A stretch of DNA of 35,048 nucleotides from Streptomyces sp. man185 (GTDB lineage Bacteria > Actinomycetota > Actinomycetes > Streptomycetales > Streptomycetaceae), in assembly GCA_002551355.1 (NCBI GenBank), contig NTHE01000075.1:1-35048 (forward strand), in the 5' to 3' direction. Positions 1 to 7,403 of the stretch are shown here, piece by piece (positions within the stretch are counted from its first letter, which is position 1; each line of letters opens with the position of its first letter). Both the position numbers and the translations under genes were made by a program. The notes under the pieces are model-generated. The model searched no databases, was not told the DNA's origin, and worked only from the letters and a program-made list of their open reading frames with translations.

Positions 1-19
1 AGATGTGTATAAGAGACAG
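1..19 (+). other. Tn5 mosaic-end (tagmentation adapter) remnant, not genomic
   Basis: The first 19 bases, AGATGTGTATAAGAGACAG, are exactly the Tn5 mosaic end carried by tagmentation library adapters. The base composition changes abruptly to very GC-rich sequence at base 20. This is untrimmed adapter at a contig end, so genomic sequence begins at about base 20 and any reading frame that starts inside it is artificial. Confidence 0.97.
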
Positions 20-105
20 CCGTGCCCCCGGCCGCCCCGGCCCCCGTCTCCGCCGCCCCGGGCCCCGCGTCTGTGGAGACCCCCTCCCCGGAACGCGCCC
101 TGTGA
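20..105 (+). CDS. C-terminal end of an unknown upstream gene (partial)
   Basis: A frame open from the adapter junction to the TGA at 103-105 encodes about 28 residues rich in Ala and Pro, ending SPERAL. Its stop overlaps the GTG start of the next gene in a GTGA arrangement (102-105), the usual sign of a translationally coupled upstream gene. Only a low-complexity tail is present, so the product cannot be identified. The call rests on the overlap and on the absence of a good Shine-Dalgarno for the next gene. Confidence 0.4.
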
Positions 106-797
106 CCGCCACCGCCGCCCGCCCCGGCGGCGCCGGGACCGGCGGACGAGCCGAGCGCTTCGCCCACCCCGTGCTCCTCGCCTTCCTCGTCGTCGCCGCA
201 GTCGACCTGGCCGGGCTCCTCGCCGGGGCCGAGACCGTCCACCTGGTCGCCAAGCCGCTGCTGATGCCGCTGCTCGCCGGGTACGCGGCGCTGCGCGGTG
301 GACCCCGGCTGCTCGTCGCGGCCCTGCTGTTCGGGTGGGGCGGCGATGTCTTCCTGCTCGCCGACAACGACCTGGCCTTCCTCGTCGGCATGGGCTCGTT
401 CGCCGTCGGCCATGTCTGCTACCTGACGCTGTTCCGGCGGGGCGAGGGGCAAGGGCGAGGCCGCCGGGCCCCTGCGCCGCCGGCCACCGGGGCCGGGTAC
501 GCGGTCGTCCTCGTCGTCTTCCTCGTGCTGATCTGGCCGGACCTCCCGGCGGACCTGCGGATCCCGCTCACCGGCTACAGCCTGCTGCTCACCGCCATGG
601 CCTGGCGGGCGGGCGTGTTCGGACCGTACGCGGCGGTCGGCGGGGCGCTCTTCCTGCTCTCCGACGCCCTCATCGCCACCGGGATCGCGGAGTGGCCGCA
701 GGCGCCCGCTCCCGACTTCTGGGTGATGCTCACCTACGTCGCCGCCCAGGCCCTGCTGGCCCTCGGGGTGCTGACGAAGCACAAGCCCGGGGCGTGA
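102..797 (+). CDS. lysoplasmalogenase (YhhN/TMEM86 family) membrane protein
   Basis: A 231-residue, very hydrophobic protein with about seven or eight membrane helices. Segments such as HLVAKPLLMPLL, GWGGDVFLL and GMGSFAVGHVCYL are typical of the YhhN/TMEM86 family, where conserved Asp/Lys/His residues lie at the membrane face. Known family members cleave the vinyl-ether bond of lysoplasmalogens; the bacterial substrate is less clear. The GTG at 102 is chosen because it forms a GTGA overlap with the preceding frame and because everything upstream in this frame is adapter or low-complexity sequence. It converges on the protease gene, with a strong hairpin between them. The family call is firm; the exact substrate is inferred. 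Confidence 0.82.
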   Translation: MTATAARPGGAGTGGRAERFAHPVLLAFLVVAAVDLAGLLAGAETVHLVAKPLLMPLLAGYAALRGGPRLLVAALLFGWGGDVFLLADNDLAFLVGMGSFAVGHVCYLTLFRRGEGQGRGRRAPAPPATGAGYAVVLVVFLVLIWPDLPADLRIPLTGYSLLLTAMAWRAGVFGPYAAVGGALFLLSDALIATGIAEWPQAPAPDFWVMLTYVAAQALLALGVLTKHKPGA

Positions 798-810
798 GCC
801 CGGGGAACGC

Positions 811-850
811 CCGAGCGGCCCGGGGAGAACGATCTCCCCGGGCCGCTCGG
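811..850. terminator. bidirectional hairpin terminator between convergent genes
   Basis: Perfect inverted repeat with 18-bp arms (811-828 and 833-850) and a 4-base loop (acga). It lies between the stop codons of the lysoplasmalogenase and protease genes and has no U tract. Position and symmetry suit termination in both directions. Confidence 0.8.
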
Positions 851-868
851 CCGTACCGTTACGTGCCG

Positions 869-2407
869 TTACCAGCGCACCGCGTCCAGCGCGTCCACCA
901 CTCCGGCCCCGTAGAAGCCGTTGTAGCTCTTGCCGCCCTCGCAGACCGCGTCGATGACGCCGTCGCCGTTGATGTCGTACGGCTCCCCGCACGCCTTCGC
1001 GTCCGCCTCCAGCGTCAGCAGCGCCTTCACCGCGGCCGGTGACGCGTAGGGGTGCTTGGACTTGATCAGCGCCACGACGCCCGCGACATGCGGGGACGCC
1101 ATCGACGTACCGGCCTTGTAGCCGAACTTGCCGCCCGGCAGCGTGGAGAGGATCAGGCCGTTGACGGCCGGAGGCTCGGGGGTCTGGTAGACCGTCGAGT
1201 CACCGCCCGGGGCCGCCACGTCGATGATGCCCCTGCCGTAGTTCGAGTACGAGGACTTGAGGCCCTTCGCGCCCGTAGCGGAGACCGTTACGACGCCCGG
1301 CAACATGGTCGGGATGTCCGGGCAGGCGCTCGGGTCGATCGTCCGCGTGACCGTCTCGGAGTCGTTCGGGCTGGTCGTGTCCTCGATCGCGTCGGACGCC
1401 AGGTCCTGGCGGGAGTTGCCCGCCGCCGCGACGTTGACCGTGCCCTTGCGCTCCGCGTACTTCACGGCGCGGGTGAGCGCGTCGACCAGGGCGCCCTGGT
1501 CGGGGTCGTTCTTGCAGTTGAACAGCCACGGGTCGGTGTAATAGCTGTTGTTCGTCACCTCGACGCCGCGCTCGGCGGCCCAGAGGAACCCGCAGACGAC
1601 GGCCTCGGTGTAGAAGAACCCGTCCGGGTTGGACACCTTGATGCCCGAGACCTTCACACCGGGGGCGACACCGGTGACGCCGGCGCCGTTCTTCGCGGCG
1701 GCGATGGTGCCCGCCACGTGCGTGCCGTGGTCGCTCTCGCCCGCCGCCGGACGCCAGGAGCCGGCGGTGGTGTCCGGGGCGCCCGACACGCAGTTCGCCG
1801 AGGCGCGCTCGTCGAAGTTCGGGGCCAGGTCCGGGTGGGTGTCGTCGACACCCGTGTCGATGACGGCGACCGTCACCTTCTGGGAGCCCAGCGACTTCTG
1901 GTGCGCCTTGTCCGCCTTGATCGCGGGCAGCGACCACTGGAGGGGCTCCAGCGGGTCCTCGCCGGCCTTCGCGTCCGCGGCGGCGGCCGCCGCCTGCTCG
2001 GCGGTCAGCGGCTCCGCTATCGAGCCGACGTCCTTCGTGGCCTGCGGCACGATCGGGTTCGTGCGGGTCGCGCCCGCCGACTCCACGCCGCGTACCTTGC
2101 GGATCGTCTCGCCGAAGGCCGGGTTCTGCGAGTGGACGACGATGACGCCGATCTGCTCATAGGCGATGACGACCGTGCCGCCGGCCCTGGCGATCGCCTT
2201 CTTGACGTCCTTCACGGTGCCGTGGCCGCCCCGGACGTTCACCACGTAGGACAGCTTCGGCCCGTCGGTCCGCACACTCGCGGAGGCCTGCTCGCCGGTG
2301 GGCGCCGCCGTGGCCGTCGCCGTCGGCAGGAAGCCGAGCGAGGCGGTCAGCGCGAGTCCGACGGGTACCGCGAGTGCGCGGGTCCGTCTCGATGCCAGAT
2401 GAGCCAT
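869..2407 (-). CDS. secreted S8 (subtilisin-like) serine protease
   Basis: A 512-residue preproprotein. Residues 1-35 form an export signal (Arg-rich start, hydrophobic core, ATATAAP cleavage region). About residues 50-115 look like an inhibitor-I9-type propeptide. The catalytic domain follows, with Asp184 in VIDTGVDDTHPDL, His227 in DHGTHVAG, oxyanion Asn331 in AAAGN and Ser435 in GTSMASPHVAG, so the triad is intact. Several Cys (206, 272, 298, 362, 473, 489) could form disulfides, and DINGDGVID near residue 478 is an EF-hand-like calcium loop. The ATG has a GGAGA four bases upstream on the mRNA. Expected role: extracellular protein degradation. The gene is monocistronic and ends in a convergent terminator. 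Confidence 0.93.
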   Translation of the reverse strand: MAHLASRRTRALAVPVGLALTASLGFLPTATATAAPTGEQASASVRTDGPKLSYVVNVRGGHGTVKDVKKAIARAGGTVVIAYEQIGVIVVHSQNPAFGETIRKVRGVESAGATRTNPIVPQATKDVGSIAEPLTAEQAAAAAADAKAGEDPLEPLQWSLPAIKADKAHQKSLGSQKVTVAVIDTGVDDTHPDLAPNFDERASANCVSGAPDTTAGSWRPAAGESDHGTHVAGTIAAAKNGAGVTGVAPGVKVSGIKVSNPDGFFYTEAVVCGFLWAAERGVEVTNNSYYTDPWLFNCKNDPDQGALVDALTRAVKYAERKGTVNVAAAGNSRQDLASDAIEDTTSPNDSETVTRTIDPSACPDIPTMLPGVVTVSATGAKGLKSSYSNYGRGIIDVAAPGGDSTVYQTPEPPAVNGLILSTLPGGKFGYKAGTSMASPHVAGVVALIKSKHPYASPAAVKALLTLEADAKACGEPYDINGDGVIDAVCEGGKSYNGFYGAGVVDALDAVRW

Positions 2408-2752
2408 GGGTTCTCCACATCATCCGTGCCGAACGACCGGACACCTGGCGTGTTCGGTCGCGTACATGACGAGTGAAGCTATCGCTGATCATCCCGACGC
2501 ATCAACGTTTATGGGCAGATGAGTTCGAAGAGTGACCGATCCGGCCGAATGTGAACGGGTGACCTTCGGGCAGCCGGACGCACCGCGACACCTCCGACAA
2601 GGCGAACGAGAAGGCGAAAGACGCGGTGAACCGCTTCGTCGCGCCCTCCGTGCCGTTGTCCAGGAGGTACATCACCGTCCCCGCCGGTAACGAGGCCTCC
2701 TTTGACACCCGCCGTCCCCCAGATCACCGCACCCGCGTCGCGAGGAGATTCC
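2408..2752. other. 345-bp divergent intergenic region
   Basis: This region separates the protease gene from the DUF485-symporter operon. The protease-side half holds the candidate promoter described at 2476-2505. On the symporter side I see no convincing -35/-10 pair. A short frame on the minus strand (2502 up to about 2680) keeps GC-rich third positions, but it has no recognisable product and its last 20 codons lose the bias, so I do not call it a gene. Confidence 0.5.
2476..2505 (-). promoter_or_regulatory. candidate promoter of the S8 protease gene
   Basis: On the minus strand TTGATG (2505-2500) is followed after 18 bases by TAGCTT (2481-2476), a fair match to a housekeeping-sigma promoter (TTGACA / TANNNT). 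Transcription would start near 2469, giving a leader of about 60 bases. Position relative to the start supports it. Confidence 0.45.
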
Positions 2753-3118
2753 GTGGCTACCGATGCACCGCCGCCCGATGGCACATCGCCCGCCGGACCC
2801 GTCCAGCCCACCACCGAGGCGTTCGTCGCGGTGCAGGCGAGCCCGGAGTTCGCCGAACTGCGCCGCTCCCACCGTTCCTTCGCCTTCCCGCTGACCATCG
2901 CCTTCGTGACCTGGTATCTGCTGTACGTCCTGCTCTGCAACTACGCGGGCGGATTCATGGCCACCAAGGTCGTCGGCAACATCAACATGGCGCTCGTCCT
3001 CGGACTCGCCCAGTTCGCCACCACCTTCCTCATCGCCTGGCTCTACTCACGGCACGCCGCCACCAAGCTCGACCCCAAGGCCGACGCGATCAAGTCCCGT
3101 ATGGAGGCCGACGTATGA
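2753..3118 (+). CDS. DUF485 family small membrane protein, partner of the symporter
   Basis: A 121-residue protein with a Pro-rich N-terminus (1-25), a short helical segment (ASPEFAELRRSHRSF) and two membrane helices (about 47-67 and 83-103), the layout of DUF485 (YjcH-like) proteins. The GTG at 2753 is chosen because GAGGAG lies six to ten bases upstream. Its stop overlaps the ATG of the symporter gene (ATGA, 3115-3118), so the two are translationally coupled, matching the yjcH-actP arrangement known for acetate permease. Its molecular role is unproven; the pairing suggests an accessory function for the transporter. Confidence 0.9.
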   Translation: MATDAPPPDGTSPAGPVQPTTEAFVAVQASPEFAELRRSHRSFAFPLTIAFVTWYLLYVLLCNYAGGFMATKVVGNINMALVLGLAQFATTFLIAWLYSRHAATKLDPKADAIKSRMEADV

Positions 3119-4758
3119 GCGCCGCCCACGCCCTCTATCCCACCGTCCAGCTCGCCGCCACCGAGGGGGCGAGCGAGCACCGGCCGCTGATCATCACGCT
3201 GTTCGCCGCGTTCGTCGTCGCGACCCTCTTCATCACCGTGTGGGCGGGCCGCCAGACCAAGAGCGCCTCCGACTTCTACGCGGGCGGCCGCCAGTTCACC
3301 GGATTCCAGAACGGACTCGCGGTCTCCGGCGACTACATGTCCGCCGCGTCCTTCCTCGGCATCGCCGGGGCCATCGCGCTCTTCGGCTACGACGGCTTCC
3401 TCTACTCCATCGGCTTCCTCGTCGCCTGGCTCGTCGCCCTGCTCCTGGTCGCCGAACCGCTGCGCAACTCCGGCCGTTACACCATGGGCGACGTCCTCGC
3501 CTACCGGATGCGCCAGCGCCCCGTCCGGACCGCCGCCGGCACGTCCACGATCGTCGTCTCGATCTTCTACCTGCTGGCCCAGATGGCCGGCGCGGGCGTC
3601 CTCGTCTCGCTGCTGCTCGGCATCACCAGCGACGCCGGGAAGGTCCTCATCGTCGCCCTGGTCGGCATCCTGATGATTCTCTACGTCACCATCGGCGGCA
3701 TGAAGGGCACCACCTGGGTGCAGATGGTCAAGGCCGTCCTGCTCATCGCGGGCACCCTGCTCATCACCTTCCTGATCCTGCTGAAGTTCAACTTCAACAT
3801 CTCCGACCTGCTCGGCACCGCCGCCAGCAACAGCGGCAAGGGCGCGGCCTTCCTGGAACCCGGCCTGAAGTACGGCGTCGACAACATCTCCAAGCTGGAC
3901 TTCATCTCGCTCGGCATCGCCCTGGTCCTCGGCACCGCGGGCCTGCCGCACATCCTGATCCGCTTCTACACCGTCCCCACCGCCAAGGCCGCCCGTAAGT
4001 CCGTGAACTGGGCGATCGGCATCATCGGCGCCTTCTACCTGATGACGATCGTGCTCGGCTTCGGCGCCGCCGCGATCCTCAAGTCGGACGACATCATCGC
4101 CTCCAACAAGGCGGGCAACACCGCGGCGCCCCTCGCCGCACTGGAGATCGGCGGCGGCTCCGGATCCACCGGCGGCGCCATCCTGCTCGCGGTGATCTCC
4201 GCCGTCGCCTTCGCCACCATCCTGGCCGTCGTCGCCGGACTCACCCTCGCCTCCTCCTCGTCCTTCGCGCACGACATCTACGCCAACGTCATCCGCAAGG
4301 GGCAGGCCACCGAGAAGGAGGAGGTCCGGGCCGCGCGCTGGGCCACCGTCGCCATCGGCATCGTCTCCATCGGCCTCGGCGCACTCGCCCGCGACCTGAA
4401 CGTCGCCGGGCTCGTCGCCCTGGCCTTCGCCGTCGCGGCCTCCGCCAACCTGCCGACGATCCTCTACAGCCTCTTCTGGAAGCGCTTCACCACCCAGGGG
4501 GCCCTGTGGTCCATCTACGGAGGCCTCGCCTCCTCCGTCCTGCTGGTGCTGTTCTCGCCGGTCGTCTCCTCCAAGCCGACCTCGATGTTCCCGGACGTCG
4601 ACTTCGCCTGGTTCCCGCTGGAGAACCCCGGCCTGATCTCGATCCCGCTCGGCTTCCTGCTCGGCTGGGTCGGCTCGCTGATCTCCAAGGAGAAGGCCGA
4701 CGCGGACAAGTACGCCGAGCTGGAGGTCAAGTCCCTGACCGGCGTCGGAGCCCACTGA
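3115..4758 (+). CDS. cation/acetate symporter, sodium:solute symporter (SSS) family, ActP-like
   Basis: A 547-residue integral membrane protein with about 13 helices. SSS/ActP hallmarks visible are SASDFYAGGRQ near residue 53, NGLAVSGDYMSAASFLG near 75, EPLRNSGRYTMGDVLAYR near 120 and GTAGLPHILIRFYTV near 278. This group moves short monocarboxylates such as acetate or pyruvate with Na+ or H+; the substrate here is inferred from similarity and from the DUF485 partner. The ATG overlaps the stop of the preceding gene by 4 bp. No ribosome-binding site beyond the coupled upstream frame is needed. A perfect hairpin follows 65 bases downstream. Confidence 0.9.
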   Translation: MSAAHALYPTVQLAATEGASEHRPLIITLFAAFVVATLFITVWAGRQTKSASDFYAGGRQFTGFQNGLAVSGDYMSAASFLGIAGAIALFGYDGFLYSIGFLVAWLVALLLVAEPLRNSGRYTMGDVLAYRMRQRPVRTAAGTSTIVVSIFYLLAQMAGAGVLVSLLLGITSDAGKVLIVALVGILMILYVTIGGMKGTTWVQMVKAVLLIAGTLLITFLILLKFNFNISDLLGTAASNSGKGAAFLEPGLKYGVDNISKLDFISLGIALVLGTAGLPHILIRFYTVPTAKAARKSVNWAIGIIGAFYLMTIVLGFGAAAILKSDDIIASNKAGNTAAPLAALEIGGGSGSTGGAILLAVISAVAFATILAVVAGLTLASSSSFAHDIYANVIRKGQATEKEEVRAARWATVAIGIVSIGLGALARDLNVAGLVALAFAVAASANLPTILYSLFWKRFTTQGALWSIYGGLASSVLLVLFSPVVSSKPTSMFPDVDFAWFPLENPGLISIPLGFLLGWVGSLISKEKADADKYAELEVKSLTGVGAH

Positions 4759-4823
4759 GCGCACCCGGGCGGGCCCTTCGGCCCATCGCCGAGGGCTGCC
4801 CTTCGGGGCATCACCCACCACCC

Positions 4824-4867
4824 GCGGCCGGGCCGCGTCGTAGAGTCCTACGACGCGGCCCGGCCGC
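4824..4867 (+). terminator. hairpin terminator after the symporter operon
   Basis: Perfect 20-bp inverted repeat (4824-4843 and 4848-4867) with a 4-base loop (agtc) and no U tract. It separates the symporter operon from moaA on the same strand, so moaA should have its own promoter between about 4868 and 4979. I see TTGTCA at 4893 but no well-spaced -10 for it. Confidence 0.78.
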
Positions 4868-4979
4868 ACCTCGTGGCAAACGGGCCACGCCGTTGTCACA
4901 CGTCTCACGTAGGCTCGGTAGTACCAAAGACAGAGAAGAGCGACCGCGCCACCGCGGATCACCGGGGGAGGGACCCACC

Positions 4980-5969
4980 GTGCTCATCGACACCTTCGAC
5001 CGGGTCGCCACCGACCTGCGCGTATCACTCACCGACAAGTGCAATCTGCGCTGCACCTACTGCATGCCGGAAGAGGGCCTTCAGTGGCTCGGCAAGAGCG
5101 AGCTGCTCTCCGACGACGAGATCGTGCGGCTGATCCGTATCGCCGTCACCTCGCTCGGCATCACCGAGGTCCGCTTCACCGGCGGGGAGCCCCTGCTGCG
5201 CCCCGGCCTCGTCTCCATCGTGGAGCAGTGCGCGGCGCTCACCCCCCGCCCGCGCATGTCCCTCACGACCAACGGCATCGGACTCAAGCGGACCGCCACC
5301 GCCCTCAAGGCCGCGGGTCTCGACCGGGTCAACGTCTCGCTCGACACCCTGCGACCCGACGTCTTCAAGACCCTCACCCGCCGTGACCGCCACAAGGACG
5401 TCCTGGACGGCCTGGAGGCCGCCCGCGAGGCCGGGCTCACCCCGGTGAAGGTCAACTCCGTCCTGATGCCGGGACTCAACGACGACGAGGCCCCCGAGCT
5501 GCTCGCCTGGGCCGTCGCCCACGACTACGAGCTCCGCTTCATCGAGCAGATGCCGCTCGACGCCCAGCACGGCTGGAAGCGAGACGGCATGATCACCGCC
5601 GGTGACATCCTCGCCTCGCTGCGCACCCGCTTCACTCTCACCGCCGAGAGCGACGAGTCCCGCGGCTCCGCCCCCGCCGAGCGCTGGACCGTCGACGGCG
5701 GCCCGCACCGCGTCGGCGTGATCGCCTCCGTCACCCGCCCGTTCTGCCGCGCCTGCGACCGCACCCGGCTCACCGCCGACGGCCAGGTCCGCACCTGCCT
5801 CTTCGCCCGCGAGGAGACCGACCTGCGCGGCGCCCTGCGCGGGGACGCGCCGGACGAGGAGATCGCCCAGCTCTGGAAGACGGCCATGTGGGGCAAGAAG
5901 GCGGGCTCCGGACTGGACGACCCGTCCTTCCTGCAGCCCGACCGTCCGATGTCGGCGATCGGCGGCTGA
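4980..5969 (+). CDS. moaA: GTP 3',8-cyclase MoaA (molybdenum cofactor biosynthesis)
   Basis: A 329-residue radical-SAM enzyme, the normal length for MoaA. The N-terminal cluster motif is CNLRCTYC (Cys21, Cys25, Cys28), followed by RFTGGEPLLR for SAM binding. The C-terminal second 4Fe-4S site is in FCRACDRTRLTADG with a further Cys in RTCLF. The protein ends in the conserved GG tail. It converts GTP to 3',8-cyclo-GTP in the first step of molybdopterin synthesis. The GTG at 4980 follows a purine-rich GGGGGAGGGA at 4963-4972. No other moa/mog genes lie in this window, so it works with partners encoded elsewhere. Its stop lies 3 bp from the stop of the next, convergent gene. Confidence 0.96.
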   Translation: MLIDTFDRVATDLRVSLTDKCNLRCTYCMPEEGLQWLGKSELLSDDEIVRLIRIAVTSLGITEVRFTGGEPLLRPGLVSIVEQCAALTPRPRMSLTTNGIGLKRTATALKAAGLDRVNVSLDTLRPDVFKTLTRRDRHKDVLDGLEAAREAGLTPVKVNSVLMPGLNDDEAPELLAWAVAHDYELRFIEQMPLDAQHGWKRDGMITAGDILASLRTRFTLTAESDESRGSAPAERWTVDGGPHRVGVIASVTRPFCRACDRTRLTADGQVRTCLFAREETDLRGALRGDAPDEEIAQLWKTAMWGKKAGSGLDDPSFLQPDRPMSAIGG

Positions 5970-5972
5970 CGC

Positions 5973-6230
5973 TCAGGCGTCCCGCGAGCCCTCGGGACCC
6001 GGGTCCCAGTCCTTCAGCGCCACGACGTCCTTGAGGAATCCCCGTACACCGAGGAACGAGGACAGATGCTCCCGGTGCTCGTCGCAGGCCAGCCAGGTCT
6101 TGCGCCGCTCGGGCGTGTGCAGTTTGGGGTTGTTCCAGGCGAGCACCCACACAGCGGCGGCCCGGCAGCCCTTGGCGGAACAGAGCGGGGCACCGGTGGG
6201 ACTCTCGGCAGACGTCTCGGGGAAGATCAC
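5973..6230 (-). CDS. small conserved hypothetical protein, possible zinc-binding
   Basis: An 85-residue protein with CSAKGC (Cys17, Cys22) and a later Cys-Asp-Glu-His (CDEH), a pattern that could bind zinc. It has a WVLAWNNPKLHTPERRKTW core and an acidic tail. I recognise it as a widespread short actinobacterial protein, sometimes mislabelled acetone carboxylase; no activity can be assigned. The GTG start at 6230 has no Shine-Dalgarno but has TAGGCT 7 bases upstream, so the mRNA may be leaderless. It converges on moaA with only 3 bp between stops, so the transcripts must overlap at their 3' ends. Confidence 0.75.
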   Translation of the reverse strand: MIFPETSAESPTGAPLCSAKGCRAAAVWVLAWNNPKLHTPERRKTWLACDEHREHLSSFLGVRGFLKDVVALKDWDPGPEGSRDA

Positions 6231-6237
6231 GTCACCC

Positions 6238-6264
6238 AGCCTAAATCAGGCGCTCGCCCGCCAA
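6238..6264 (-). promoter_or_regulatory. candidate leaderless promoter of the 85-residue protein gene
   Basis: On the minus strand TAGGCT (6243-6238) lies 7 bases before the GTG start, with a weak TTGGCG -35 (6264-6259) 15 bases further up. The short spacing makes the -35 doubtful; the -10 to start distance fits a leaderless transcript. Confidence 0.35.
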
Positions 6265-6312
6265 GTCAGGTGCTCCACGAGCCTTCTGACGCATCCCCGG
6301 CCGGAGAAAGGG

Positions 6313-6350
6313 CGACGCCGAGCAGCCACGGGGGGAGCTGCCCGGCGTCG
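6313..6350 (-). terminator. candidate hairpin terminator after the DUF3099 gene
   Basis: Near-perfect inverted repeat: eight paired outer bases (CGACGCCG with CGGCGTCG), a mismatch and five further pairs, around a loop containing a G run. It lies about 120 bases past the DUF3099 stop and upstream of the next minus-strand gene. No U tract. Confidence 0.5.
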
Positions 6351-6471
6351 GTCCGTCGCTCCGACGGGGGATGCGGAGCGCATTCGAAGTATGTCACGGG
6401 CGCCGGGGTACGGTGCACCGGAACGTCATGATTGATCTGAGCTTTTCTTGAGCTTCGCGGGACGTGCGGGC

Positions 6472-6849
6472 TCAGCTGTGCTCATGCGGCGGCGGGACCC
6501 GGCCGGACGCCCCCTCGGCGTCCCCGGACTCCGCCGAACCGGACACCGGGGCGGCCTCCAGGGTCGGCCGCATCGGCATCGGCACGAACGTCGTCGGCAG
6601 CGAAGTCGCGTTCTCCCGGCCCGCGTTGGCGATGACCACCGCCACGTAAGGCATCAGCACGCCCAGCACGAGCGCCACGATCGCCACATGCCGCTCCACG
6701 TTCCACAGCACCGCGGCCAGCACCACCGACACCGTGCGCACCGACATCGAGATCACATAGCGTCGCTGTCGGCCGCGGACGTCGTCCGTCAGCCCCTGAC
6801 GGGCGCCCGTGATCCGGATGACCTCCGAATCCGCGTTCTTCCGCAGCAT
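6472..6849 (-). CDS. DUF3099 domain membrane protein
   Basis: A 125-residue protein beginning MLRKNADSEVIRITGARQGL and carrying two adjoining hydrophobic segments (about 35-50 and 53-75) followed by a Pro/Ala-rich hydrophilic tail ending in HEHS. The sequence around GLTDDVRGRQRRYVISMSVRT is typical of DUF3099, a family of unknown function in actinobacteria. GGAG lies just upstream of the ATG on the mRNA. It is monocistronic and diverges from the GlsB-like gene. Nothing in the sequence reveals the function. Confidence 0.85.
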   Translation of the reverse strand: MLRKNADSEVIRITGARQGLTDDVRGRQRRYVISMSVRTVSVVLAAVLWNVERHVAIVALVLGVLMPYVAVVIANAGRENATSLPTTFVPMPMRPTLEAAPVSGSAESGDAEGASGRVPPPHEHS

Positions 6850-7050
6850 GCTCCACCACCAGATGTCGTCGCCGGACGCTCACGGACCGGGCCGCATCCA
6901 CGGTACGCCGGGCACCCGCCGGGCAGGCGACCGGGGCCCGCCCGACGGGTGACGCCCGGGGTCCCCCGGACGGCCCAACCGGGCATGCGACGCCCGGACA
7001 GCGGGCCGAGACTGGGCGGACGCGCACTCCGCGCCGTACGAGGAGGCGAA

Positions 7051-7329
7051 ATGAGCTGGTTGTGGGCAATCATCGTGGGATTGGTGCTCGGTGTCATCGC
7101 CAGAGCGATCCTGCCGGGTAAGCAGGACATCCCGCTCTGGCTGACGGCCGTGTTCGGCATCCTCGGCAGCATCCTCGGCAACGCGGTGGCCGGCTGGATC
7201 GGTGTGGAGGACACCAAGGGCATCGACTGGATCCGCCACCTGCTGCAACTGGCGGGCGCCGTGGCGGTCGTCGCCGTGGGCGACATGGCCTGGCAGAAGA
7301 TCCGGGGCGGCCGCAGTCAGAGAACCTGA
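7051..7329 (+). CDS. GlsB/YeaQ/YmgE family stress-response membrane protein
   Basis: A 92-residue protein with three hydrophobic helices (about 3-20, 28-50 and 64-80) rich in Gly. MSWLWAIIVGLVLGVIARAI at the start and the GILGSILGNAVAGW segment are family hallmarks (transglycosylase-associated protein fold). Homologues are small inner-membrane proteins linked to envelope stress; the biochemical role is unknown. A perfect AGGAGG lies at 7041-7046, four bases before the ATG, which fixes the start. The gene converges on tyrS through an unusually long hairpin. Confidence 0.88.
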   Translation: MSWLWAIIVGLVLGVIARAILPGKQDIPLWLTAVFGILGSILGNAVAGWIGVEDTKGIDWIRHLLQLAGAVAVVAVGDMAWQKIRGGRSQRT

Positions 7330-7397
7330 CCGCTCACCACAGCGCCGCGGCCGGACACGCTTCCTCGCGTGTCCGGCCGCGGCGCTGTGGTGAGCGG
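7330..7397. terminator. 31-bp perfect hairpin, bidirectional terminator
   Basis: Perfect inverted repeat with 31-bp arms (7330-7360 and 7367-7397) and a 6-base loop (ttcctc). It begins directly after the GlsB stop codon and ends seven bases before the tyrS stop, filling the whole gap. No U tract. Confidence 0.9.
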
Positions 7398-7403
7398 GAG
7401 AGG

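Noticed and set aside
3..101. Extended N-terminus of the lysoplasmalogenase starting at base 3
   Set aside because: It begins inside the adapter and continues through low-complexity sequence; GTG 102 with a GTGA overlap is the better start.
2502..2708. 68-residue minus-strand frame between protease and symporter genes
   Set aside because: GC-rich third positions persist for about 40 codons but then fade; no family similarity and it would overlap the protease promoter. The opposite strand shows equal bias.
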